Positions 35,894 to 48,302 of a stretch of 64,000 nt of DNA are shown here, one piece after another. Numbering within the stretch: position 1 is the stretch's first letter; each line of letters begins with the position of its first letter. The notes under the pieces are model-generated. The model saw only the letters and a list, made by a program, of their open reading frames with translations. It ran no database searches and was not told where the DNA came from. The position numbers and the translations under genes were made by a program. The DNA is from Ursus arctos. Lineage: Eukaryota; Chordata; Mammalia; Carnivora; Ursidae. The stretch spans positions 83,805,299 through 83,869,298 of the forward strand of contig NW_026622763.1 of assembly GCF_023065955.2 (NCBI RefSeq), read 5' to 3'.

Positions 35894-35977
35894 TTATTAA
35901 TTTTACACACTTAACCATGATTGAGTCTCCCATACAAACTTTAGCCAAAGAAAATTTATCCTAAAAGATAATTAACT

Positions 35978-36099
35978 GGGGTGCCTGGCGGGCTCAGTTG
36001 GTAAAGCATGTGACTCTTGATCTTGGGATTGTGAGTTTGAGCCCCACATTGGGTGTGGAGATTACTTAAAAATATTTTTAAAAATAAAATAAAATAAAT
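35978..36099 (+). repeat. Can-SINE (old, short form)
   Basis: Head ggggtgcctggcgggctcag; ends gggtgtggagattacttaaa plus an A/T tail. Confidence 0.9.
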
Positions 36100-36116
36100 A
36101 AAAGATCATTTGTTGT

Positions 36117-36223
36117 GATGAGCACTGGGTGTTGTGTTGGATCACTAAACTGCACACCTGAAATGAATAATACACTGTATGTTAACTAACTGAAATTTAA
36201 ATAAAAACTTACAAAAATAAAAT
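36117..36223 (+). mobile_element. 107-bp L1 3'-tail insertion
   Basis: gatgagcactgggtgttgtg, cacctgaaatgaataataca and ctgtatgttaactaactgaa, then ataaaaactt, form the end of a carnivore L1 3'UTR. Perfect 17-bp TSD aaaagatcatttgttgt (36100-36116, 36224-36240). Confidence 0.92.
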
Positions 36224-36341
36224 AAAAGATCATTTGTTGTCAGAGAAACAGAATAAATTATTATAACTTTACTATATAAAATTTATTCATTATAACAGGA
36301 TTTTACATTAAATCAATGTCCCTAAAGAGCTATTTTTGGTT

Positions 36342-36528
36342 TTTTGTTTTTTAATATTTTATTTATCCATTTGAGAGAGAGAGCATGAGTGGAGTGGGGG
36401 GGTAGAGGGAGAGGGAGAAGCAGACTCCCTGCTGAGCAAGGAGCCCCACGCGGGACTCAATCCCAGAACCCTGAGATCATGACCCGAGCCGAAGGCAGAC
36501 GCTTAACCAACTGGCCACCCAGGGGCCC
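36342..36528 (-). repeat. Can-SINE
   Basis: The flanking aagagctatttttg copies, before the T-rich side and after the head (ggccacccaggggcccc), form the TSD. Confidence 0.93.
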
Positions 36529-36732
36529 CAAGAGCTATTTTTGTTAAGATTCTAATTGCACATAATATGATTGAGGAGACCTTCATATAAATTAAGAATT
36601 CTCTTGGTATTACTATGTATTCTGTTTATAGTCATTATTATGCTTTTTAAATTTGACACACTTTTAAATCATATTTTCATAGTTCTGAAAATAGTAAAAG
36701 AGAATGCCTATTCAAAATAATATTTAAATAGA

Positions 36733-36840
36733 GGGCTGGCCAGTTCAATCAGAGGAGCATGCAACTCTTGATCTCAGGTTTTGAGTTCAAGCCCCACGAT
36801 GGGTGTAGAGACTAATAAACAAACAAGCTTTAAAGAAATA
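36733..36840 (+). repeat. Can-SINE (old, short form)
   Basis: ggctggccagttcaatcaga, then gggtgtagagactaataaac; its A-rich tail is the insertion site of the RPL26 retrocopy. Confidence 0.85.
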
Positions 36841-36849
36841 ATAATATTA

Positions 36850-37391
36850 GGTCTTCCCTTTTGGGGCCATTGTTGAAATGCCAGCAGCCAAAACGAAGTT
36901 CAATCCCTTTTTGACTTCTGAGATGAGCAAGAACTGTAAAGGGCATTTCAATGCATCTCTCCACATTTGCAGGAAGATTATGTCTTCCCCTCTTTCCAAA
37001 AAGCTGAGACAGAAGTACAATATTCGATCCACGCCCATCCCAAAGGACAAAGTACAGGCTATGTGAGGACTCTACGATGGTCAGCAAATGGGCAAAGTAG
37101 TCCAGGTTTAGAGGAAGAAATATGATATCTACATCGAACAAGTGTAACAAGAAGGCAAACGGCACAACTGTCCATGTGGGCACTCACCCTAGCAAGGTGG
37201 TGTTTAACAAGAGTCTAACTAGAGATAACTAGAATAAACCTAGATAATAAATAAAGACCACTAAAAGATCCTTGAACTTAAAGCTAAATCTCACCAAGTA
37301 GGAAAGGAAAAGAGCAAATATAAGGAAGAAACAATTAAGAAGATGCAGGAATAAAGTAATCTTACATACAACTTCAAATAAAAACTATTAA
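36850..37391 (+). pseudogene. RPL26P: RPL26 processed pseudogene
   Basis: Intronless, degraded copy of the ribosomal protein L26 (large subunit, uL24) mRNA. The 5'UTR-like start is cttcccttttggggcca. The body encodes recognisable pieces such as [31 protein letters not shown] and, after frame breaks, the RKKY..IYIEQ and GTTVHVG segments. The parental stop is at 37352-37354, followed by the short 3'UTR with AATAAAG. The parental start codon is now ACG (36893). An in-frame upstream ATG at 36878 opens only 62 codons, to a stop near 37066. Many Arg codons are mutated, as expected for CpG decay. It sits next to an old SINE fragment upstream, and a SINE follows directly at the 3' end, so no poly-A tail is left. 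Confidence 0.93.
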
Positions 37392-37580
37392 GTGGCTGGG
37401 TGGCTCAGTTGGTTAAGCATCTGTCTTCGGTCAGGTCAGGATCCCAGGGTCCTAGGATCAAGCCCTGCGTTGGGCTTCCTGCTCATCAGGGGTCTGCTTC
37501 TCCTGCTCCGTCTGCCCCCGGCCCCATCCCCATGCGGCACACTCTCTCAAATAAACAAAATCTTTAAATAAATAAAAACA
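37392..37580 (+). repeat. Can-SINE
   Basis: Head agtggctgggtggctcagtt; inserted at the 3' end of the RPL26 retrocopy. Confidence 0.92.
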
Positions 37581-37740
37581 GTTAAAATGAAAAAATATTA
37601 AAATAGATACTAATATCTATTATAGACAATATTTAATAACATTAACTGCCAATCATGAAATTAGTGAGAAAGGGAAGGGCCATGGCACATAGCAGTTGTA
37701 CAGGTAAAGAGTTGGATTTTACGCAAAAAGGAAGTTTGTG

Positions 37741-37913
37741 GGTTTTTTTTAAAAGATTCCATTCATTTGACAAATAGAGAGAGAGAGGGAGAGAGCACAA
37801 GCACGAGGAGTGGCAGGCAGGCAGGGGGAGAAGGAGAAGCAGGCTCCCAGGACCCTGGGATCATAACCTGAGTTAAAGGCAGCAGTCCAACCGACTGAGC
37901 CACCCAGGAACCC
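37741..37913 (-). repeat. Can-SINE
   Basis: Flanks aaaaaggaagtt on both sides. Head ccacccaggaacccc on the right. Confidence 0.93.
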
Positions 37914-38044
37914 CAAAAAGGAAGTTATTAGCAAGACAGTAACAGATTTTTTTTCCCCAAGCACTCTGGCTACTAGGTAGAGAAAGCACTATAGTGGGAT
38001 ATGAGAAGAAATAAGGAAATCAATTAGGACGCAACTATAGTAAT

Positions 38045-38345
38045 CTGGGTGTGGTACAGATAATTGCAATCTCCAAACATTTCATGCGCTATCCTACATT
38101 TTCCAGCCTTCCTTGAACTTAGGTTGGGGCCATGTGACTAATTCTGACCAATGGGTTGTGAGCAAAAGTGAACTAGTCATTTCTAGTCTATCAGACAACC
38201 TTCAAAGCATTAGCGCAGACAGTATAGCTACAAGATGTGGGAGGATCACAGCCCAAACCACACTGGCTTTAACATCAGCCACAGCAAAACTCTGCTGTGT
38301 TAAACCACTGAGATAAGAAGGTTAATTTGTTACTCCAGAGACCAG
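38045..38345 (+). mobile_element. Ancient LTR-like repeat
   Basis: gccatgtgactaattctgac, then caatgggttgtgagcaaaag and gttaaaccactgagataaga, matches a familiar mammalian LTR pattern. I cannot name the family with certainty. Confidence 0.55.
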
Positions 38346-39284
38346 TGACTGAAACACTGAATAAAAAATGAAAATGGCATGAACTAAGAAGGGAAGGTAA
38401 GATGAAGAAGAGATGAAGATAAGAGGATGGATTCAAGGTTTATTTTAAAGCTGAAAGGACTTGCAGAAGTATGGTGTGGGAGTAAGTATGGGGAAATCAA
38501 AGATGATTTTAAACATTCTTTCATTAAATTTTTTTCCAGTTGAAAAATTTCCCTATAACATGCAATTTTGCTTGATTGTCAAACTCATGGTTAAAAAAGA
38601 AAAAAAATTATGGAGCTCATCTTATTGTACTTCTAGTAAAAATATTCTAATAGTGAAATTGTCTACAAAAATTATTTTCATGTTTATACAGTAAATTTTA
38701 CTATCACAGGAAAAAAATAGTAGTATCAGATTAATTTAAATAAACTAAGTAATCCTAGGGCTTTGTAATATTTGAAATGAATTTTCTGTAAAGGATATCT
38801 TATCCTATATTTTAATAGGACTGAATAAAAGCTGTCTGCATATTCTGTCAGTCTGTATCCTTGCTTGTTTGTAGTCACCACTTAACTTGCTGAATAAAAT
38901 AAGTACAAGCTATTTAGACCAAGTGGTTGTAAGTACAATTTCTCTTGATACTAACTTCTGGTCAACATCATGAACCTACATCCCTGCTTCGACCCTGAAG
39001 TATAGTTTCCAGAATAAGACAGAGCTTTCTAATACCACATCTTAAAATACCAAGATTAAAGAGACACATATTAATTTTGTCTCTAACATAAACATTAGCT
39101 TACTAGTAATAATGAATTAACTATTATAAAAAAATCAAAAAAGAAGATCCAAATGTGAAAAATGACAATCCCAAGAAAAATAAGGTTTGTCTTTAATTAC
39201 ATTAAATTAAGCCAAACTTCTCTACTCGTGTTTGTTCACCCAGGAAAAGCTTACCTAACTTCCCTGGAATTTGATTCCTTTGCG

Positions 39285-39460
39285 CCAGGGTTTGGCAAAC
39301 ATTTTCTGTGAAGAGGCAGACAGTAAATATTTTAGGCTTTGTGGGCCACCTGGTCTCTTTAATAACTACTTAACTCTGCTGTTATAGCATGAGAGCCACC
39401 ATAAATGAATGGGTGTGATGGTGTTCTAATAAAACTGTGTTTACAAAAACAGGCAATAGG
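39285..39460 (+). mobile_element. MER20 (hAT-Charlie MITE), 3'-truncated
   Basis: cagggtttggcaaacatttt, aatattttaggctttgtggg and aataaaactgtgtttacaaa follow MER20. The far end is lost where the L1 at about 39467 begins. Confidence 0.93.
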
Positions 39461-39466
39461 TAACCT

Positions 39467-40970
39467 TGAGAACAAAGAATAAAGCTGGAGGATCACAAAC
39501 CCAGATTTCAACCTATACTATAAAGCTACAGAAATCAAAACAGCATGGTTCTGGCACATAAATAGACATATAAATCAACAGGACAGAATAGAGTCCAGAA
39601 ATAAACCCATGCTTACATGATCAATTAATCTATGACAACAGAGGTAAGAATTTATAATGGGGGAAAGACAGTTTCTTCAATAACTGGTATTGGGGAAACT
39701 AGACAGCTATAGGTAGTAGAATGAAACTGGACCATTTTCTTACTATACACAAAAATAAACTCAAAATGGATTAAAAACTTAAAAGACCTGAATCCATAAA
39801 ACTCCTAAAAGAAAACACAGGCAGTAATCTCTTGGTCACTGGACTTAACATTTTTCTGGATGTGCTTCCTCAGTAAGGGTGACAAAAGCAAATATTGTTT
39901 TGGGACTACATCAAACTAAAAACTTTTGTATAACAAAGGAAACCATCAACAAAACAAAAAGGCAACCTACCAAATGGGAGAGGATATTTGCAAATGATAT
40001 ATCTGATAAGGGGTTAATGTTCAAAATATATAAAGAATTCATACAACTAAACACCAAAGAAACTAATAATCAGATTTAAAAATGGGCAAAGGACCTCAAC
40101 AGACATTTTTTCAAAGAAGCCATTCAGTCAACAGATATATGAAAAGATGCTCAATATCACAGTCATAAGGAAAATGCAAATCAAACCACAACGAGATATC
40201 ACCTCACACGAGTCAGAATGGCTAGTAACAAAAAGACAAGAATAAACGTTGGTGAGAATATGGAGAAAAGGAAACTCTCATGCACTGTTGGTAGGAATGT
40301 AAATTTGTGCAGCCACAATGGAAAACAGTATGGCGATTCTTCAAAAAATCAAAAATAGAAAGATCCAGTAGTTCCACTGCCAGGTATTTACCAAAGAAAA
40401 TAAAAACACTAATTCAAAAAGATATTTACTGTAGCATTATTTACAATAGTCAAGATAGGGAAGCAACCTAAGTGTCCATTGATAGGTGAATGGATAAATA
40501 TGTCTCTCTCTCTCTCTCTCATACACACACACACACACACGAATATTACTCACCCATAAAAAAAGAACAAAATCTTGCCATTTTGAAAACACAGATAGAG
40601 CCAGAGGGTATTATACTAAGTGAAATAAGTCAGGTAGAAAAAGGCAGATACCACATGATTTCACTTACATGTAGAATCTAAAAAAAGAAGTTAAACAAAA
40701 ATAGACAAAGACCAATAAACACTGACACAAATTGACAACATTAATATTCTACCACCTAGTTGTATATACACACAGAAAAAATAAACAAGCAAACAAAAAA
40801 TAAAGGAAAAAAAATCGGTTGTGAACTTCACGAAATTTTGGCATGGAAAGGGGGTGGGCTGAGACTGGAATTTGAAAAGACATTAGAAATGAAAGGGAAC
40901 AAGAATAATCATAATATATTGTGCAATTTTGCCTAGAATTTGGTAGTATCCAGTGTGTCAATTGCCTAAA
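39467..40970 (+). mobile_element. L1 ORF2 3' portion and tail (5'-truncated)
   Basis: aaagctacagaaatcaaaac, cagcatggttctggcacata, then [20 protein letters not shown] in translation, and a C-terminal WIGE-type region at 40440-40680. Many frame breaks. A (TC)n(AC)n tract lies inside it. Confidence 0.92.
40503..40540. repeat. (TC)n(AC)n microsatellite
   Basis: Compound tract expanded from the L1 tail sequence 'gtatatacacaatgg' region. Confidence 0.9.
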
Positions 40971-41144
40971 CTAAAAATTTCAGTATAAGTTTTAAAAAAT
41001 TCACACATCAAATTGGCAAATTTAGCCTTGTTCCCGTACCACCTATCCGCCCCATCTCCCAAGCCAAAGAAAGGAAGAGACAGTAAGAGAGTTTAGGGAA
41101 TATTTATGCACAGTATCAAAACACCCCCTTTTTCTCTTTTTTTT

Positions 41145-41328
41145 GAAGATTTTTTTAATATTTATTTATTTCTTGAGAGAGAGAGAACTCATGAGCAGGG
41201 GGAGGGGCAGAGGGAGAAGCAGACTCCCTGCTGAGCAGGGAGCCCAATGAGGGACTTGATCCCAGGACCTTGGGATCATGACCTGAGCGGAAGGCAGCCA
41301 CTTAATCAAAGGGCAACCCAGGCGCACC
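41145..41328 (-). repeat. Can-SINE
   Basis: gaagatttttttaatattta on the left, and aacccaggcgcaccc (head) on the right; CCCCCTT-type text on both sides suggests the TSD. Confidence 0.92.
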
Positions 41329-42672
41329 CAAACCCCCCTTCTCTTCTTTGAAAAGAATTTTGAAAGTTAATGGTCTGCTAAATAGTCTTAACTGTGATTT
41401 TAAAATCCTTGCATAACATTAAATGTTGACAACTAGGAACATATAAGAAAATTAACGAACTTTTTAACTAATCAAAACATATATGCTAAAGGAATAGTCT
41501 GAAGTTACGCATGTCAGCAGTTCAACAAGCAGTGTGTGTATGTGTAGGTGTGCAATGTCTCTTTCATTCAGTAAACCAAGCCACTACGCAAGTGTTTCCA
41601 AACTACACAGTGCACAAAGGCCCAGCTGAAAGTACAAGTAGTGCTAAAATCCACCAAGAATTCTACATTTTAAGCCTGCAACTACAAATCTAAATCTGCT
41701 CAGAGGAAGAAGCACATTTTTCTTCTGCACAAAAATGGGCTGGTGATGGCCCTGCAAAAGCCACTATGGGCACTGAAAAGGAATGAGAGCCAGACAACTC
41801 AAAATCAATGGAATTTTAAAATCTGAGTTCTAACAAAATAACAATCCTTATAAAAATATTAGTGTAGTTTTGTATCAAGAATAAGCCAGTCCACCTTTTA
41901 AAGTTTCATATCCTGGAGCTCATACTTCTTTTGATGTGGGGCCTTGAAGACACTCAGTTTTAATAGAGACCAGCTTAATAAATATTAAAAATATCATCTA
42001 GAGATAGCCTTCTTCATCAATAATTTCTTTTAAACACAAGGCAACTATCTTCACAACTTCTGCAAAGCAACTTGCAACTTCTTCAGATTATTTAACACAG
42101 TGGAATATACAGCAAATTTTAAGCCAATAAACTGGCAACTTACTGCACTATAAGAAGGTACTTTTATAGAATTTTTGGCATTTTTCTCATACCACTAAGG
42201 ATTTCTCTTTAGTTGTGAAAAGGCTTGCCCCTGATCATTCCAAAACATTAATGTGTTTGAAGTGGTTGGGAAAAAAAAAAAAAAACCCACACCAAATTCG
42301 TCATTATATTGACATCATTCACCTATATACCAAATGTTAAAAGAAGTTTTTCAGAGAGAAGGAAAATTACATAGGTCCTTAACAGATCTACATAGAGAAA
42401 GAACACTGGAGAATAAGTGATGGTAAAAGAGTACCTAATGGATCTAACAGGTTAGTTCAAAATAGTAATAGCAACAATTTAATTGATTATGAATGTGCTC
42501 ACACATATGTGCATGCTTACATATGCCTATGTAAGCTATGTATAAGTGAAAGGAATGACAGAAGTGACACAAAAAATGAGAAAGAATTAAGATTATTTTG
42601 TCATTATAAGGTACCTACAGGGTTATGTGAAAGAAAACTTGGATTAACTGTAAATGTAACCACTAAAAAGAG

Positions 42673-42849
42673 GGCTTTTTAAAAAATATTTATTTATTTA
42701 TTTATTTGAGAAAGAGAGAGCACATACGCACCTGTGAGCAGGGGGAGAGAATCTTAAGCAGACTCCCTGCTGAGTGTGGAGCTGACACAGGGCTCCTGAG
42801 CGGAAATGAAGAGTCGGATGCTTAACCAACAGAGCCACCCAGGTGCTTT
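42673..42849 (-). repeat. Can-SINE
   Basis: Perfect TSD accactaaaaagag (42659-42672, 42850-42863). Head ccacccaggtgcttt on the right. Confidence 0.95.
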
Positions 42850-43645
42850 ACCACTAAAAAGAGTTTTTTAAAAAGTATAACTGATATTCTAAGAAAGGAA
42901 AAGAAGTGGAATCATATCAAATGTTCAGTTAAAACCCAAAAGGCAGAAAAAGTATGGAAGACAAAAACAGGAGCAAGGAACAAGAGCAACAATAGAAAAC
43001 AGTGACAAATATACTAGATATTAATCTACTACATCAGTAATCACTTTAAACATCAATGGTCTATACCAATTAAAAGAGAGTGACTGTCAAGAGTGGATCA
43101 AAAAATAAGACTTAACTATATGTTATCCACAAAAAACCAACTTTAAATATAAAAACACATACAGATTAAAAGTAAAGAGATAGAGAAAGTTATGGCACAC
43201 TAACACTAACCAGAAGAAACCAGGAGTACCTATATTAATTTCAGACAGAGCAGACTTCAGAGCAAGAAAAATTATCATGAATAAAAAAGGGGATTACAGT
43301 ATGAAAAAAGGTCTACAGCCAAGAAGATAACAATCTTTAATGTGTATGTGCCTAACAAAAGAGCATCAAACTATGTGAGGCAAAAACAGAACTGCAATGA
43401 GAAATAAATGAATCCATTATTTTAGTTGAAGACTATAACACTCACTCTATCAAAAATGCATGGATCCAAGAGGCAGAAAACCAGTAAGGATACAGCTGAA
43501 CCATTCATAAACTAGATGTAACAGACATCGACAGCCTACATCATCTAACAACAGCAGATTACACGTTCTCAAGTTAACAGGTAACATAAAAGAGACTACA
43601 TTCTGGGCCATAAAACAAAATTGAATTTAAAAAAAAAATAGAAAT

Positions 43646-43852
43646 CGGGGTGGCTGGGTGGTGCAGTTGGTTAAGCATCTGACTCGGTTTTGGCTCAGGT
43701 CATGATCTCAGGGTCCTGAGATCAAGCCCCGCATTGGGCTCCATGCCAGTGTGGAGTTTGCTTGAGATTCTCTCTTCCTCTCTCTCTGCCTCTCCTGCTT
43801 ATGCTCTCTCTCTCGTATAAATAATCTTAAAATAATAAAAATAAAAAAACAA
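43646..43852 (+). repeat. Can-SINE
   Basis: Head ggggtggctgggtggtgcag; C/T-rich middle; A/T tail; inside the old L1. Confidence 0.93.
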
Positions 43853-43924
43853 AAAATAAAAAGAAATCCTATTATGTCTGCTGTCAGACCATAATGGAAT
43901 TAAATTAGAAATCAGTAACAAACA

Positions 43925-44055
43925 GGGGTGCCTGGCTGGTTCAGTGAGAAGAGCATGCAACTTGTGATCTCCAGGTCATGGGTTCAAGACCCATGTTGGG
44001 TGTAGAGATTACTAAAAATTAAATAAATAAATAAATAAATAAACTAAAAAAAAAA
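43925..44055 (+). repeat. Can-SINE (old, short form)
   Basis: Head ggggtgcctggctggttcag; gttgggtgtagagattacta then (AAAT)n. Confidence 0.92.
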
Positions 44056-44701
44056 CAAAAACCAAAAAACCTCACTAATGAAAAATCCCCAAATACTTGA
44101 AGACTAAACTACACACTTTTAAGTAATGCATAGGACAAAGAAGAAATCTGAAGATAAATTTTAAAACACTATGAGCAAATGAAAATGCAAATACAAGCCA
44201 CCAAAACTTGTAGGATGCAGTGAAAAGTCTTTATGGAGAACAGTAAGAGAAAGTTACACAATTTATAGCATTTAAATGCATTATTAGAAAACTTTTTAAA
44301 AATCTGAAACCAATCACCCAAGCTTCCACTTCAGGAAATTAGAAAAAGAAGAGCATATAAACCCAAAGTAACTAATAGAAAAATAGTAAAAACTAGAGAA
44401 ATCAATAAAACTGAAAATACAAAACTGAGAAAATCAACAAAGCAAAAAATGGTTCCTCTTAAAGATCAATAAAATCAGTAAGCTTCTAGCCAGACTAAAT
44501 AGAAAAGAAAAAAAAAAGATTACACAAATTCCTAATATTAGAAAGGAAAAAGGAGATATCACCACAGATCCTACAGACATTAAAAGGATAATAAAGGAAT
44601 ATTATGAACAACTCTAAGTCCGGAAATTTGATAACCTAGGTGAAATGGGCCAATTCCTTGCAATGCACAATCTGCAATGCACAAAACTCATACAAGAAGA
44701 A

Positions 44702-44937
44702 ACAGGGAGGTGATGGGGATGAATTAAATAGGTGATGGGGATTAAGAAGTACAGTTGTGATGAGCACTGGGAATTAATATGGAAGTGTTGAATCACTATA
44801 TTATACACCTGAAACTAATGTTACACTGTATGTTAACTAACTGGAATTGACCTGAGCCAATCAAAAAGAATTTAAATAAATACTTTAAAAAATTACTCCT
44901 GGGTTTAGTATAAATAAAATATGTAAATTTAAAAAAA
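44702..44937 (+). mobile_element. Younger L1 3' tail with extra 3' sequence
   Basis: Contains gtgatgagcactgggaatta and ctgtatgttaactaactgga, the carnivore L1 3' end. A first A-rich end follows, then about 40 bases unlike L1 (ttactcctgggtttagtata) with AATAAA, and a second A-run. Flanks aagaagaaa (44693-44701, 44938-44946). It interrupts the older L1. Confidence 0.8.
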
Positions 44938-44989
44938 AGAAGAAATAGACAACCTGAATAGCCCTATATCTATTAAAGATATTAGATCA

Positions 44990-45188
44990 GGGGTGCCTGG
45001 GTGGCTCAGCTGGTTAAGGATACCACTCTTAGTTTCAGCTCAGGTCATGATCTCTTGGTTGTGGGATAGAGCCCCACATCAGGCTCTGAGCTCAGTGTGA
45101 AGTCTGCCTCAGATTCTCTCTCCCTCTCCCTCTTACTCTCTCTCCTCCTCTAAAATACATAAAAATTAAAAATCTTTAAATAAAGTAA
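44990..45188 (+). repeat. Can-SINE
   Basis: Head aggggtgcctgggtggctca; inside the old L1. Confidence 0.93.
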
Positions 45189-45283
45189 AGAAAGAAATTG
45201 AATCAATAATTAATAACCTTCCAAAAGAGAAAGTACCAGACTTAATGGGTTCACTGGTAAATTCTACTAAAAATTTAAGTAAG

Positions 45284-45474
45284 GGGCGCCTGGGTGGCAC
45301 AGTGGTTAAGCGTCTGCCTTCGGCTCAGGGCGTGATCCCGGCGTTATGGGATCAAGCCCCACATCAGGCTCCTCTGCTATGAGCCTGCTTCTTCCTCTCC
45401 CACTCCCCCTGCTCGTGTTCCCTCTCTCGCTGGCTGTCTCTATCTCTGTCAAATAAATAAAATCTTTAAAAAAA
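45284..45474 (+). repeat. Can-SINE (young)
   Basis: Near-consensus young type. Flanks ttaagtaag on both sides. Inside the old L1. Confidence 0.96.
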
Positions 45475-48129
45475 AATTTTAAGTAAGAAATTTTACCAAT
45501 CCTCTACAATCTCTTTCAGAAGACAGAGGCAGAGGGACTACTTCCTAACTCATTCTTTGAGGCCAGCATTACCCTAATACCAAAACCAAAGACATTACAA
45601 GAAAACTACAGATCATTATCATTCATGGAGATAGCTGCAAAAATCCTCAACAAAATATTAGCAAATTAAATTCAACAATGTATAAAAAGACTTATATACC
45701 ATGACCAAGTGGGATTTATCCCAGGTATGCAAGACTTGCTCAATATTCAAAAATCAATTAACATAACCCATCACATCATCCTATCAATAGGTACACAAAA
45801 AGCATTTCACAAAATTCAACACCTATTCATATACTAAAATAACAAAACAAACAAACCAACCCTCAGTTAACTAAGAATACAAAGAATTTCCTCAACATGA
45901 TAATCTACCAAAAACTTATATCTATATCATACTTCTAATGGTGAGAAACAGAAATTTTCCCACTAAGATTAAGAACAAGGCAATATACCCCCTCACTTCT
46001 TATTTTTCAACATCATAGTAGAAACCCCACTAATGGAATAAGGAAATAAAAGATATCCAAAGTGTGTAAGGAAGAAATAAAACTTTTTGTTCACAGATGA
46101 CATGATTATCTATAGGAAAAATCCAAACAAATTACACACAAAAACTCCTGCAACTAGTAAGTGATTATAGCAAGGTTGCAGGATACAAAGTTAATATATA
46201 AGTCAAGTGCTTTCTACATACCAACAATGTACAAGTGGAATTTGAATTAAAAACATATTACCATTTACATTAGCATACCCATAAATAAAATACTTAGGTG
46301 TAAGTCTTACAAAATATATGCAAGATCCATAGGAGAAAAACTTTAAAACTCTGATGAAAGATACCAAAGAACTAAATAGATATTCCATGTTCAAAAACTC
46401 AATACTGTTAATATGTCAGCTTTTTCCAACTTGATTCAATGAAATCCCAATCAATTCTGTTTATATCTTATTTCTCAACAATAATAAAATGGACAACCCA
46501 ATTAAAAAACAGGCAAAGACCTGAACAGACACCTCACCAAAGAACATACAGATCTGGCAAGTAAGCATATAAAAAAAAATGTTCAACATTGTATGTCATT
46601 AGCAACTTGCAAATTAAAGCAATAGTAAGATACCACTACATACCTAGTAGAATAACCAATATCCAACACTAACATCAAATGCTGACAAAGATGTAGAGCA
46701 ACAGCAATCTCATTCACTGTTGGTCGTAATGCAAAATAGTATAGCCACTTTGGAAGAAAGTTTGGCAACTTCCTACAAAACTAAATATACTCTTACCATA
46801 AAATCCAGCAATTGCACTTCTTGGTATTTACCAAATAAACTGAAAACTTACGTCCACACAAAAACCTGCACATAAATATTTTATAGCAGTTTTATTCATA
46901 ATTTCCAAAATCTGGAAGCAGCCAAGACATTTTTCAACAGGTGAATAGGTTAAGTAAACTGGTACATCCAGACAACAGAATATCATTCAGCACTAGAAAT
47001 ATGCTATCAAGTCAGGAAAAGACATCAAGAAAACTTAAATGCATATTACTAAGTGAAAGAAGGAGATCTGAAAAGGCTACACACTGTATGATTCCAACCC
47101 TGTGACTCTAGAAAAGGCAAAACTATGGAGACAGTAAAAAGATTAGTGGTTGTCAGGGATTGGAAGGAGGAAAGGACAAATAGGCAGAACACAGAGGATC
47201 TGTAGGGCAGTGAAACTTATTCTGTATGATACTACGATGGTAGATACAGGTCATATACATTTATTCAACCCATAGAATGTATAACACCAAAAGTGAACCC
47301 TACTGTAAACTATGGGCTGTGGGTGATAATGATGTGTCTATACAGTACCACTGTGGTAGGGGATGTCAATAATGGGGGTGCTTATGCATGTTAGGGGACA
47401 AGGGATATATGAGAACTCTCTATAATTTCTACTCAATTTTTCTGTGAACCTAAAACTGTTCTAAAATAAAACCTGTTAAATATATATAATTATGAGCTTA
47501 TTTTAATTGAAGTACTACTTTCCTCAATGATGTCCATATACCACAATATAAAGGATTTCTTTACCATTTTGCAGTTATTACTCCATTTTGCAATTGCACT
47601 TGAATTTCTGCTCTTCTATAAAAAACTGTCCTCAACCATCATTGCAATTTCTCTAGGACTGTTTTTCATTCAACTTTTTCTGTTTCCCATTCAAGTAAAA
47701 TATAACAAAACCAGACTTTTCTCATCTGTTTCTGAAGTGTAGAGAATTTAAAAAGTAATAAATACAAAAATAATGTGTCATCATATTATACAAATATAAA
47801 GGTACTCTTATTTGCAATTAATGAAATGTTATTAGTCTTTTTACTCTCTGAATGTCACAATGAGTTCATACTCCTATTTATCCAATTCGTCAAAGGGAAA
47901 TTCAACACCTGATTTTTTTTTAATTTCTTTTCCTTTCCACAGTCAAAAATAGGAAAGCACAAAGAAAACTATGAGTATTCATTTTTGCAGGTCTGCAAGA
48001 AATTACTCATTTTCTTTCAATCTAGAAAGATTCACCTGAGAGCTTCCAACTAAATATCAACAGTTCTCTCCTTTCTTGGTGGATGTCTAATTTTGCTTAA
48101 AAGAATTTGCTTATCAAGACTGCCAATTA

Positions 48130-48302
48130 GGGGCACCTGGCTGGCTCAGTCAGTTAAGCATCTGCCTTTGGCTCAGGTCATGATCCCAGGACAGGCTCCC
48201 TGCTCAGCGGGGAGTCTGCTTCCCCACCCCCACCGCCAGCTCCTCCACCCCATTCATGCGCTCTCTCTCTCAAATAAATAAATAAAATCTTGAAAAAAAA
48301 AT
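48130..48302 (+). repeat. Can-SINE
   Basis: Perfect TSD agactgccaatta (48117-48129, 48303-48315). Confidence 0.95.

Larger units (their letters stand above)
42870..47485 (+). mobile_element. Large old L1 (ORF2 and 3'UTR) with later insertions
   Basis: From endonuclease-region text (catcaatggtctataccaat at 43053) through RT text (accaagtgggatttatccca at 45704) to the C-terminal region and the 3'UTR ending aacctaaaactgttctaaaa at about 47465. Riddled with stops. It carries four Can-SINEs and one younger L1 tail, all in plus orientation. Confidence 0.9.

Noticed and set aside
47527..47742. 71-codon hydrophobic frame
   Set aside because: No start context, family or neighbouring exon; composition of AT-rich DNA gives such Phe/Leu-rich frames.
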